Assembly: GCA_038321775.1 (NCBI GenBank)
Contig: JBBQFI010000002.1
Coordinates: 402,012-466,011 of the forward strand
DNA: 64,000 nt
Direction: 5' to 3'
Source: JBBQFI01 sp038321775
GTDB taxonomy: Bacteria; Verrucomicrobiota; Verrucomicrobiia; Chthoniobacterales; UBA10450
Under the pieces are notes generated by a model. That model was not told the origin of the DNA. It saw nothing but the letters and a program-made list of their open reading frames with translations, and searched no databases. A program made the position numbers and the translations under genes. Below are positions 35,946 through 44,106 of this stretch, piece after piece. Positions within the stretch are counted from its first letter, which is position 1. Each line of letters starts with the position of its first letter.

Positions 35946-36318
35946 AAAATCTCCACATGCAGAAATTGCCGTAGAACCCTAGCTGATACGTGACAGTATC
36001 CGCGGCAGCAGAATGGCAAATTATCGAACTGGAATTGACAACGTTTTTGGCCGTGCTATTTCTGCATCAGTCCATGGGCATTGACGGGGATCGGCTCCTT
36101 GCGAGTTGAGCGAAGTCCCTAACAGCCATGATCGGGAACCTGGCAGCTGGAGGGCTGACGGGTTGAGGACACCTCCTAACGGAGATGTCCTATGCTATTT
36201 GCCTGCGCACAATTCCTAAACCGTTGGACCCGCCACTACGGGTTACCGGGCTCTAGTTTCAGGGCTCGGACTCAGCGGACGAAGCGGAAATCTTTTCTCC
36301 ATCGGTGGGGAGGTTCTC
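35946..36318. other. Spacer between integrase and HTH/Rep genes, with one hairpin
   Basis: No credible coding frame. It contains a near-perfect inverted repeat at 36167-36190, listed separately, and an SD-like GGGGAGG at 36307-36313 for the next gene. Confidence 0.6.
36167..36190. promoter_or_regulatory. Inverted repeat upstream of HTH/Rep genes
   Basis: GGACACCTCC-TAAC-GGAGATGTCC pairs 9 of 10 bases around a TAAC loop. Its place before a small HTH gene and a HUH Rep gene suits an operator, a replication nick-site hairpin or a terminator of the integrase transcript. Which one cannot be told from sequence. Confidence 0.55.
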
Positions 36319-36552
36319 GTGCTTGAGCCCTTGGGCATCACAAAGGCTGATGCTTTCCGCATCACCGCAATGCCGAAAGTCGTGCAGCGGTGGCTCTTTC
36401 ACGGCTGGGTGCAAGTCGTGCGTCCCGGGGGCCGGGGACGAAAGACCATCCTCGATTATCGAAGTGTGGTGGACGCCTTCGATCGTTTTAAACGCGGCGA
36501 ACACCCCCCTCCCCTTCCTTCGGAAACATCGCAAAGCCACGATCAGCTCTGA
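36319..36552 (+). CDS. Small excisionase/MerR-like HTH protein
   Basis: 77 aa from a GTG with strong SD (GGGGAGG, 36307-36313). The sequence ITKADAFRITAMPKVVQRWLFHGWVQVVRPGGRGRKTILDYRSVVDAFDRF has the helix-turn-helix plus wing of excisionase-type proteins. It precedes the Rep gene by 7 bases, so it probably controls excision or Rep expression. Confidence 0.75.
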   Translation: MLEPLGITKADAFRITAMPKVVQRWLFHGWVQVVRPGGRGRKTILDYRSVVDAFDRFKRGEHPPPLPSETSQSHDQL

Positions 36553-36559
36553 AACAATC

Positions 36560-37501
36560 ATGACCCCGCAAAATATAACGCTGACCAAGGCGGAAATTAA
36601 TGAACAGCATGATAGGTGCTGCCGCGCATTTCTCGACGCTGGCATCGTACCTTTTAAGTGGCACCAGCTTTCCGAGGATGGCGTAGTAAAGCAAGAACTA
36701 CGTCGACGGTCGGGCACTCATGATAACGGGCCGGGCCGGTTCGAATACATCCTCTCTAATGATTGGATCAGCTTGCCGCGCTGTGACAAAAAACGCTCGG
36801 AAAAAATTGCCAAGCAACTCCGCAGAGTGTGCGCAGAAAAAAACGACCTATGGACCGGCGTGGCCACTTTAGGCACTCGCTGTCTGGTGGATGACATCCG
36901 CCGTAAGCAACGCCTCCTAATGTCGAAAGTGCGGCAATTTTTTACCGAGCAGCGCCGTTTTCACCAAGCCAAACTGATCTTCTCGGTAGCACACATGTCC
37001 GTGAGGAATCGCAACACGAGATTGTTATACCAAGATGCCCAAAGGCGGCTCCTATATCACGTCCACGTTCATTTTTTGTTCTTCCCTCCACCACCGGGGC
37101 CCAAGTTTCAAAGATTCGAAACCCGGTTCAAAGATCGCTTTGGGGACGGGTCAGGCCTTGAACCGGTCAGAGACATGCACGCGACGGTTACTTACTTAAC
37201 AGCAGTCCAAGATCGCAGCGACATTATTGTCCACAATGAATTTGTAGCTTGGCATGAACAAATCTCGCGTACGGCGCGCCTCCGCATTTATCGCGAATTC
37301 AATCCGGCGAAACCAATAAATTACCCGAAAAAAGCAGACAATTACTCAGGGTATTTCGGTCACATATCGCGGAAGCGGGAAAACATATTCTGTGGCAAGA
37401 TATGGTGCGGCAATAAGCGATTTACTATTTGGGAAAACCTGAAGGAATCGGCCCGCATAGTTTACGAAAACGAAAGAGTAGTTCGCGAACCAGACCGATA
37501 G
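36560..37501 (+). CDS. HUH-type replication initiator (Rep)-like protein
   Basis: 313 aa. The HUH motif of rolling-circle Rep proteins and relaxases is visible as YHVHVHFLFF (H169-V-H171). An upstream strand FSVAHMSVRN (motif 1 position) and a downstream VTYLTAV/NYSGYFGHIS region may supply the nicking Tyr. The protein is basic and Cys-rich near the N-terminus. ATG 36560 is chosen because the upstream extension overlaps the HTH gene in another frame. With the integrase this suggests an integrative element that can also replicate by rolling circle (inference). Confidence 0.7.
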   Translation: MTPQNITLTKAEINEQHDRCCRAFLDAGIVPFKWHQLSEDGVVKQELRRRSGTHDNGPGRFEYILSNDWISLPRCDKKRSEKIAKQLRRVCAEKNDLWTGVATLGTRCLVDDIRRKQRLLMSKVRQFFTEQRRFHQAKLIFSVAHMSVRNRNTRLLYQDAQRRLLYHVHVHFLFFPPPPGPKFQRFETRFKDRFGDGSGLEPVRDMHATVTYLTAVQDRSDIIVHNEFVAWHEQISRTARLRIYREFNPAKPINYPKKADNYSGYFGHISRKRENIFCGKIWCGNKRFTIWENLKESARIVYENERVVREPDR

Positions 37502-37560
37502 TCATATAAGTTCTCTGAATAGTAGGCTCGTTTGTAGCACTATTCCTCTCGTTTCTAAGT

Positions 37561-37655
37561 AGTTAATATGAGGCTCTCCTCCTCCGCCCACGTCGGAAGC
37601 GCGTTAGCGCGTGGACGGGGGGCGTCGCGGCGCTCTTGCGCCGCGTGTCATGTGT
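37561..37655 (+). repeat. 95-base structured direct repeat, copy 1
   Basis: Begins AGTTAATATGAGGCTC and contains GCGCG-TTA-GCGCG-type and CGCGGCGC-TCTT-GCGCCGCG hairpins, ending ...TCATGTG. Copy 2 starts 848 bases downstream in the same orientation with a few substitutions; the last hairpin is identical in both. Confidence 0.85.
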
Positions 37656-38408
37656 TAAACCCTCCGCGCAATTACCAGTCCGGAGTTACCTTTGGACTCA
37701 GCAGTTGGTTTAACCGTTAACTTCAATCGTCAGTCCGTCGCTAAAGTAGCTGCCAACCGGCTTAGGTATAACTCCGTTCTTGATCTATCGACGAAGCTTA
37801 ACTGCCTGCTAGTGGAAAGAGGTCATCATAAATTACTGCAAGGCCCAAGCCTTTAGGTCGACACTAAAGTGAAGCTCACGAACAATTGTTCTATCAAACT
37901 GGAAAGATAAGCCTTGCTTACAATTCCATCTCCTCTTCGGTAATAACAGGCCTTTTTGGGATCACAACTGATCGTTAAATTGTCAAGTAACAACAGTTCG
38001 AAGGCCGTTAAGATCGCCTATCGTAGGGCTCATACCGTTTTGGTATTATTCTTCAAATGAATATCGTAGTGTGAGTGGTTATTTGTTGTGGAAACCGCTT
38101 GATCAAGAACAAATGGCCACGAATTAATACTATCATAGGTAATCCACACGACCACGACGGTCGAATCACCTCGGCAGGTAGACGGTAATTAGTTTTTATG
38201 ACCTAAATTTTTTCAACGACATTGCGTTAGGCATACGACCTACAAGTGGACGAGTTCAAAGATCCCTGCGCGGTGTTAATAAAACGCGACTTGTTCCATG
38301 TGGAAAAGTGATTGTTTAGTCGCTGACTTTCACATTTGTTCAGTCGTTGTTCGTAGGTGCTTAACCATGCGCCGAGGGCATTCCTACTCTACGCTTTAGG
38401 TGCAAAGG

Positions 38409-38502
38409 AGTTAATATGAGGCTCCCCTCCTTCCGCCCGTCCGGAAAGCGCGCAGCGCGTGGACGGGGGGCATCGCGGCGCTCTTGCGCCGCGTATCATG
38501 TG
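38409..38502 (+). repeat. 95-base structured direct repeat, copy 2
   Basis: Same unit as 37561-37655: AGTTAATATGAGGCTC start, GTGGACGGGGGG centre, CGCGGCGC-TCTT-GCGCCGCG hairpin and TCATGTG end. Preservation of the hairpins in both copies suggests an RNA or a protein-binding structure. Confidence 0.85.
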
Positions 38503-38858
38503 CTACGGTTTCCTTAACCAAGCTCACGCTTAGACTCAGCTTCGCGCAATCATATCCCTTCGTCCCGAAAGGGAGAAGCTGGTCATAGCGCGCGTAATCT
38601 CTTTCGACCTCGTTGATGACATTCAATCACGGAAATAAGCGTGAGCTGTGGCGCTCGGTGAGTACATCGCGCGGTTAAATTCTCAGACCACTGCACTCGA
38701 TTGAACCGCTCCCGTATCCTAACTCTTTTAGACAGACTATCGCGGGCTTAATAGTCTTAGTGCGGATAACCGGCCTAAAAGGACGTGACCGGGCCTAGCC
38801 ATTGTTGCCATAAGAACCGCGTGCTTCGTAATATTTCGGCCTGCGCGAAACAATTTCG

Positions 38859-39293
38859 ATGAATTTCAACTCTTCTCGCGCCGAACTTTGTTCTTTAGGA
38901 GCAGTGAAGTTAAACACAAAAACCGCGACGGTCCTTCGCACTGCGAAGGAGGCAACAAACTATGTGCAGCTCGAGCAAGCAATTCCGTTTGCCCAGCTGC
39001 ACGAAACAATCAACCAAATCGTGGACGACTATGATCGAGCTACCGAGTGTTCTCGGGAGCGCAAGCGCATCCGTAGCTGGACCGCGCAAGGAGAAGAGCA
39101 ATTACGGCGCGACTGGCGCAATGGACGGTGTGTGGGCGAACTGGCCGATCAATTCGATCGCGACCCAAAATCCGTGGAACATCGTCTCGTTGTCATGGGC
39201 GAACTCAATCGCGGCGCGATTCGACGGATGAATCCAGCAGCAGCTCGCGATCACGCAACTGGCAGCGACGGTGAGGTAAAGAAAGCAGCGTAA
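38859..39293 (+). CDS. Hypothetical protein with HTH-like C-terminal half
   Basis: 144 aa. The second half, RIRSWTAQGEEQLRRDWRNGRCVGELADQFDRDPKSVEHRLVVMGEL, resembles a SANT/Myb-like or sigma-type helix-turn-helix DNA-binding segment. No N-terminal domain is recognised. It is followed by a 14-bp perfect hairpin (39312-39344). Probably an island regulator. Confidence 0.6.
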   Translation: MNFNSSRAELCSLGAVKLNTKTATVLRTAKEATNYVQLEQAIPFAQLHETINQIVDDYDRATECSRERKRIRSWTAQGEEQLRRDWRNGRCVGELADQFDRDPKSVEHRLVVMGELNRGAIRRMNPAAARDHATGSDGEVKKAA

Positions 39294-39311
39294 GTTATTC
39301 CAACACCGTGA

Positions 39312-39344
39312 GCGGCTGGCGCGGGGTTAACCCGCGCCAGCCGC
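39312..39344. terminator. Perfect 14-bp hairpin downstream of HTH-like gene
   Basis: GCGGCTGGCGCGGG, loop GTTAA, CCCGCGCCAGCCGC. It lies 19 bases after the stop at 39293. There is no T-run after it, so it may act as a Rho-independent-like stop, an mRNA-protecting structure or part of a mobile repeat. Confidence 0.6.
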
Positions 39345-39362
39345 CGCCCATATTCGAATATT

Positions 39363-39400
39363 AAACATCACCTTTTGCCTGAAAGGTTGCGTTGTCACCC
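39363..39400 (+). repeat. 38-base island repeat, copy 1
   Basis: AAACATCACCTTTTGCCTGA and onwards to GTTGCGTTGTCACCC. It matches 57283-57320 with about five differences, in the same orientation. Both copies follow the 3' end of an island gene. Confidence 0.75.
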
Positions 39401-39907
39401 GAGCGATCACTTAGTGGAATTACCCCATTGGGCCGACCGCGAAATTCCTAATCCGTATAACGAAAATGGATTCAACGATGCCGCAGTGGCGCGCATCGTT
39501 TGATGCATGCCAGCACCTACCCGGCGAGAAGCTACACATCAAAAAGTGAACGGTTATGCCTGCCCTGCTATCAGGCGCGCGTGAAGTAAATGCCCGTGAT
39601 GCAAAGGAGGAATGTCTAACTATATCGCCTAAAAAGAGCATTCGTATTCGACTGTCCGGTATACAATCGATATCAGTCCGCGTTTTCACAAGAAAGTGTC
39701 GAAAAGGCCTTTCCGCGACCGTTTCGCAAAGAATGTCATAGCGTAATCCGATTATTTTCGCAGTTAGTTGGGAATCTCGACTATCTAAATGCTCGTTGGA
39801 AGCGCGTTAGGAAGGGCATTTTTACACAACTAATTCCTTGTTTTCTGCTTTGGTCAGTCACACCTGAATATGCGCCATCGCGTGACAGTATGTCATCCAG
39901 ATGGGAC

Positions 39908-39953
39908 GCTTGAACAGCGAATCCATCGTTCCTTTAAGGTAGCCGGGGTAGTC
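39908..39953 (-). repeat. 46-base island repeat, copy 1 (ATGACTACCCCGG...)
   Basis: On the minus strand it reads ATGACTACCCCGGCTACCTT and onwards, with CGCT-TTCAAGCG at its end. It nearly equals 50333-50381, where it lies just downstream of an integrase C-terminal fragment. Here no integrase remains. Confidence 0.75.
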
Positions 39954-40143
39954 ATTTGACAAATATGGCGGATCACATCGGAGAAAAGTTTAGGTCCGAC
40001 TCGTGATTCCAATATGCAAGATTTAGTGGAAGAATCGCGCAAAGCACCGTGCCGCTGTCACTCGTTAGGCCCATTTACAATAAGCCGAAAGATCGGGCTA
40101 TTCTGATTCGACATTCGCGCACGGTGTTTGGTATTTTAGGGTT

Positions 40144-40969
40144 GTGAAAAAGGAGGGGTGGTTTTGGCTAGCGGTTGGAATTGTAGTGATTATTGGCCTC
40201 ATCGAGCGGGCAAGCGAGCCGTCCGGGGACCAGCATCGCGGCTATTTCAGGCCGCAATTGCCGAGTTCGCCAATCGGGATGGTCGGCACTGCAACGCCAC
40301 GGCCCACCTATAGCGCGGGAGACGCGGTAGATGAAAACAGGATTACACTGGTCGAGCCGAGTGTTTCACCGTACGGGCAAAACGCGGTGGATGAAAACAA
40401 GATTACACTGATCGAGCCGAGTGTTTCACCGTTCCCCGCCGCCACGCCTACGACCTATCGCGTTGTGGAGGTCGCACAAGGCGACTATCTAAGTGTTCGG
40501 GTAGGCGCCGGTTCGCATTACCCGATAATTGAGCGCATTCCACCTAATACGACCGGTCTCCTCGTTGGCGCTGGTCAGCGCGTTAATGGCACAACGATTT
40601 GGAAGGAAATATCAGTCAATGGCCACCGGGGCTGGGTGAGTGCAGAGCACCTATCTCTAGAACATCTTTTAACCGATCCAACTGTAGCTGATCCGGTGCG
40701 ATTGAAACTAGGCAACCGTTCGAGACTCGTGTATGCGCCACAACCAGCTTATCCTTACACAGCTCGTAAGAACCTAGTTACAGGCTCAGGGCGGTTTAAG
40801 GTAAGGTTCAATGCGGACGGCAAGGCGGAGCTGGTCGAAGTTGTTCAATCCCACAGGCAATGGACCTCTAGACTCGAACACAATCGACACGCTCTCTCAG
40901 TGGAGGGCGGTTCCTGGAGACAAATGGGAACTTGTAGTTCCAATCACCTACACAAATCCGACGCCTTGA
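40144..40969 (+). pseudogene. SH3 plus TonB C-terminal-like protein, frameshifted near the 3' end
   Basis: One N-terminal membrane helix (KKEGWFWLAVGIVVIIGLI) is followed by a 20-residue unit repeated twice (AVDENRITLVEPSVSP and AVDENKITLIEPSVSP; exact 60-base period, 40323-40433). Then come a bacterial SH3 domain (about 104-175, ending GWVSAEHLSLE) and a TonB C-terminal-like start (APQPAYPYTARKNLVTGSGRFKVRFNADGKAELVEVVQS). After 40849 the frame is lost. Dropping one C from CCC at 40850-40852 restores STGNGPLDSNTIDTLSQWRA and WELVVPITYTNPTP, ending at TGA 40967-40969. The break is either a real mutation or a sequencing error. Confidence 0.78.
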
Positions 40970-41036
40970 GCCAGAGAAGCCCTGCATAAGCGAAGGCAAT
41001 TGATGCATTTCGATACGTTTACAACGTTCCAAGTCA

Positions 41037-42188
41037 TCAATTGTGATACCACCCTGCGCCAACCGGCTGATGGAAGGGTTTGATACCCCTGCTATAGCGA
41101 AGTAATGCGGAGGAAAAAAAACCGCCACATTCGCTGCGAAGCATGCAGGGTTCACAGTTTGGCATGTAGATATTCTTCCAATCAGAGATAGAGCGTCGCG
41201 CAAACGGCCAAAGCTCTTTTTCTAATACGCAGAGCTGATGATTGTAGATCATAACATTTATATGCGAAGTCGTTAGCTCTCGCACCGCTTGGCGAAGCTG
41301 AGGCTGGTAATCAACCGGATCAATCCATAAACCTTCAAGGTTTGTCTTAGTAAATCCCATCATCTCAAGTCCCATGAAGGCGACTTGATCGATGAAAGGA
41401 AGGTTTCGCGAGATGAAGCGGGCCGTTTGTGGTAGGCGCTCAAAGGTTTGCCGGTGGATTACAAAGCGAACTTCAATCTTCTGCTCACACCTGGCTAGGT
41501 TCATAATTCCTCGAACCGTTTCGTCGAACGCGCCCTTAGCCTGGACAACGAAATCATGTCTGCTCGCCACGTCCGAGTACAAAGGAATACCGATCATGAA
41601 ATCGGGATGTCCGACACTCGCAACGTCACGCACCAACTTTAAGTCCGAAAACAAACGCCCGTTGCTTAACAAATGAAGGCTTGTCTTCGGTAGCCATTGT
41701 TTAGCGGAAGTAAGAACATCTAGAAACCTCTGTCCGAGCAGTGTCGGTTCCCCTCCTGTAATGCAAAGGTCGGAGGTATCGGCAGCCATCAAAGGTATAG
41801 CCTCTAAAATCTCTTCGATCAGGTAGGCGTCATCGATTTCCCGCGGAGGCTGAGAACACATAAGACAGCGGCTGTTACATCGCTCGGTGAAAAACAAAAC
41901 GTTGTGCTTAGAATGTCGGCGATAAAGCACTCGGATTTCGCTCGCGCGAGGATTGATCCGTACGATGTCTCCGTCGCGCAAGTAAGCTAACGTCGGTGGG
42001 ATACCAATTTCACTATCCCGCGCTACTCCGAGTCGCAACACGCATCTAAATCCATTTGGCAGTAGTGTTCGGTCACCGCGAATGAGCCTGGCCTCTTTTG
42101 CGCGGTCCGAGGAATTATCCGATTCTGCAATTCGCGCAATAAACGGTTCAGCGTCATACGATGCTGACAATTTTGCCGACAGATGCAT
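41037..42188 (-). CDS. hxsC: His-Xaa-Ser system radical SAM maturase HxsC
   Basis: 383 aa. Radical SAM motif TERCNSRCLMCSQPP (C104, C108, C111), followed by DLCITGGEPTLLG. Conserved C-terminal parts ARRSISDWKNIYMPNCEPC and SECGGFFSSALLRYSRGIKP match HxsC of the His-Xaa-Ser system as I know that family. An N-terminal domain (DGDIVRINPRASEIRVLYRR) precedes the radical SAM core. ATG 42188 follows the hxsB stop in a TGATG junction. It is expected to modify the HxS-repeat peptide of HxsA; the chemistry is not established to my knowledge. Confidence 0.93.
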   Translation of the reverse strand: MHLSAKLSASYDAEPFIARIAESDNSSDRAKEARLIRGDRTLLPNGFRCVLRLGVARDSEIGIPPTLAYLRDGDIVRINPRASEIRVLYRRHSKHNVLFFTERCNSRCLMCSQPPREIDDAYLIEEILEAIPLMAADTSDLCITGGEPTLLGQRFLDVLTSAKQWLPKTSLHLLSNGRLFSDLKLVRDVASVGHPDFMIGIPLYSDVASRHDFVVQAKGAFDETVRGIMNLARCEQKIEVRFVIHRQTFERLPQTARFISRNLPFIDQVAFMGLEMMGFTKTNLEGLWIDPVDYQPQLRQAVRELTTSHINVMIYNHQLCVLEKELWPFARRSISDWKNIYMPNCEPCMLRSECGGFFSSALLRYSRGIKPFHQPVGAGWYHN

Positions 42189-43639
42189 CAAATCCAGCTC
42201 CTCAATACCGCCGCGCTGTGCGGGTCATCTTCTAACAGGCGAATTAGGTGGCGCATGACCTCCATGTTGCGTTTACAGAAGGCGCTGGTTGGACGATGCC
42301 CCACAATATCGCCCTGGGTTCGATGGTGAAAAACCGGATCGCTGCCGCAAAAAGGCAAGAGCGCACAATCGCAACAGCCCGGAAGACCTTCGAGCATGGT
42401 ATCAAACACTGCCGGCAAAAGATCGTTATCTAAGAATAATTCTTCATAGCTATTTTCGACAGTGCCTAAACGAAAAGTCTTGTCGCCCATTTCCGCAAGC
42501 ATACGGCCCTCGTCAGATGCATACACATCGCCATCGTAATTGTAAGCGAGCACACTTATTCCAATGCCAGAGGGTGATTGCAGATCGACATAGCCGGTCG
42601 CGTAGGGTGTGAGAATACGTTGTAGCAATAACGTGGAATAGACCTCTCTCATCCGCACGCCTCTATCGTTGAGCAGAATAATGTGTTGCAGTCCGCGTTT
42701 GAAGAACTCGATGAATTGGTCGGTTTCATAGCCGATACGCGTAGCGGTTTTGGCAGCGAAGCCATATGGACTGATGTAGCGGAGGAAAATAGATTCAAAT
42801 CCCAACTTCACGTATTCATCGATAATAGCTTCCGGTTGTTGAAGACTCTCAGCTGTGGAAGTCATTAGCGCAGATACCGCATCTGAGCCTAAGTGATCCC
42901 GAATGCGTTGGATTCCAGCGACCGCTCGGCTATAACTATCACGATCTGGACGTGGTCGGTTTCTGTTATGGAGGTCTGCGGGGCCATCCAGCGAGGTCGA
43001 AAAGAAAACTCTGTTGTCAGTGCAGAAATCCAATATCTCATCGGTGAGCATTGAAAGATTCGACGCGATTACGAATTGAATATCACGGCCATCATTGCGT
43101 CGAGTGACCTCGTTAACGACGTGTCGGACCAACTCGAAATTAAGGAGTGGTTCTCCCCCTTGAAACTCAACCTTTAGGCATGGCGAGGGACTGCGAAACA
43201 TGAGATCAATCGCGCGGTTCGCAATCTCTGGTGTCATGTCATAGGCAACGCGGTCCTGTGAAACGCGGGAGACTTGGCAATACTGACAAGAGTGGTCGCA
43301 CCGCAGCGTGACCACGAACAAATGCAACGCGGTAAATTCGGATGTGCGAGCTTGCCGGCTCCGAAATTTTGCCGCTAGCAGGTCTTGGTAAACGGTCGAA
43401 TCCGTATCGGCGAGGAAATGATTGGCTTTTAGGTCATCGTACAGGGTTGAGTGTGGAATGATTCGATGGTTAACGAGGTCGTCGAGTTGATCGCGGGCAA
43501 GGAGCTGATGATTGCCTGCCAAATTAGTTACGATGTAGCGGTCACTATCCAACCAAAGAAAGCGGATTGGTAGGAGGCTATACGAATTTGTCTGAAAACT
43601 GGTGAGGTCGCGAAAGCTTCTGTTCAAACCAGAAGTCAT
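42188..43639 (-). CDS. hxsB: His-Xaa-Ser system radical SAM maturase HxsB
   Basis: 483 aa. An N-terminal domain of about 95 residues (PqqD/RRE-like role suspected) precedes the radical SAM motif CDHSCQYC (C114, C118, C121), KVEFQGGEPLLN, STSLDGPADLHNRNRPRP and FESIFLRYISPYGFA. The C-terminus has a SPASM-type cysteine group (CCDCALLPFCG...FCKRNME). These are hallmarks of HxsB. ATGA overlap with hxsD shows co-translation. Its partner radical SAM enzyme is HxsC. Confidence 0.95.
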   Translation of the reverse strand: MTSGLNRSFRDLTSFQTNSYSLLPIRFLWLDSDRYIVTNLAGNHQLLARDQLDDLVNHRIIPHSTLYDDLKANHFLADTDSTVYQDLLAAKFRSRQARTSEFTALHLFVVTLRCDHSCQYCQVSRVSQDRVAYDMTPEIANRAIDLMFRSPSPCLKVEFQGGEPLLNFELVRHVVNEVTRRNDGRDIQFVIASNLSMLTDEILDFCTDNRVFFSTSLDGPADLHNRNRPRPDRDSYSRAVAGIQRIRDHLGSDAVSALMTSTAESLQQPEAIIDEYVKLGFESIFLRYISPYGFAAKTATRIGYETDQFIEFFKRGLQHIILLNDRGVRMREVYSTLLLQRILTPYATGYVDLQSPSGIGISVLAYNYDGDVYASDEGRMLAEMGDKTFRLGTVENSYEELFLDNDLLPAVFDTMLEGLPGCCDCALLPFCGSDPVFHHRTQGDIVGHRPTSAFCKRNMEVMRHLIRLLEDDPHSAAVLRSWI

Positions 43640-44079
43640 ACACCCGATTGATTTGGTGGCAGTTCGGGAGTCAGAACAGTAGCCTCCAAAGGCAGACTTG
43701 CTAGACTCGTCCGAGAGAGTGCGTGTGCAAGCACAAGGTTCCGCACAGGTGCTGACTCGCGGTTGACAATTTCACGCAGTCGCTGATCCAATAACTCGTT
43801 GCAGAATTCACCCGCAACCGATTCCAATGACTTCTGCGGGTCCTTCGCCCGAAAACGCGCCTCAATAATCCGTCCGCTACGGTACTGAAGATGAATGTAA
43901 CACCGGTCCGTAAACTTGTAGACAACCTTGAGGAGCGCCGACACGCTGTAAATTCCCAAATCGATTTCGGCCAAGAGACCGTCATCGTCGGCGTGCAAGA
44001 AAGTAGCGGTCAATCCGACGAACTTTACCGAATGATCGCATATCAGGAAAGAACGTAATTGAGTTTCGCCACAAACCAT
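43636..44079 (-). CDS. hxsD: His-Xaa-Ser system protein HxsD
   Basis: 147 aa, small and soluble. The core DLGIYSVSALLKVVYKFTDRCYIHLQY and the following FRAKDP...EFCNELLDQRLREIVNRESAPVRNLVLAHAL match HxsD, a component always found with HxsB and HxsC, of unproven role (possibly a peptide carrier or recognition protein). It heads the minus-strand hxsDBC operon; its ATG is 27 bases from the divergent hxsA ATG. Confidence 0.9.
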   Translation of the reverse strand: MVCGETQLRSFLICDHSVKFVGLTATFLHADDDGLLAEIDLGIYSVSALLKVVYKFTDRCYIHLQYRSGRIIEARFRAKDPQKSLESVAGEFCNELLDQRLREIVNRESAPVRNLVLAHALSRTSLASLPLEATVLTPELPPNQSGV

Positions 44080-44106
44080 GACAATTTGCCTATAGTAATT
44101 CTCCCC

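Larger units (their letters stand above)
37502..38858. other. Non-coding 1.36-kb region with a duplicated 95-base structured unit
   Basis: No frame with coding character; visibly richer in A+T than the flanks apart from the two repeat units at 37561-37655 and 38409-38502. It directly follows the Rep gene, where a replication origin would be expected. A short open frame on the minus strand (38411-38626) mostly overlaps the second repeat and is not accepted. Confidence 0.6.
39294..40143. other. Non-coding spacer with hairpin and two island-wide repeats
   Basis: Holds a hairpin (39312-39344), a 38-base repeat shared with 57283 (39363-39400), a 46-base repeat shared with 50333 (39908-39953) and a decamer copy (40061-40070). 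Two small overlapping frames around 39420-39741 lack coding features and are not accepted. Confidence 0.6.

Noticed and set aside
37561..38502. Integron-type attC sites for the two 95-base repeats
   Set aside because: The ends do not carry paired RYYYAAC/GTTRRRY core sites in both copies, and no integron integrase is present.
38411..38626. 71-codon minus-strand frame in the Rep downstream region
   Set aside because: Nearly half of it is the 95-base structured repeat, it has no recognised domain and it is not preserved around copy 1.
39420..39741. Two overlapping opposite frames
   Set aside because: Neither has a ribosome-binding site, a recognised motif or coding-like composition.
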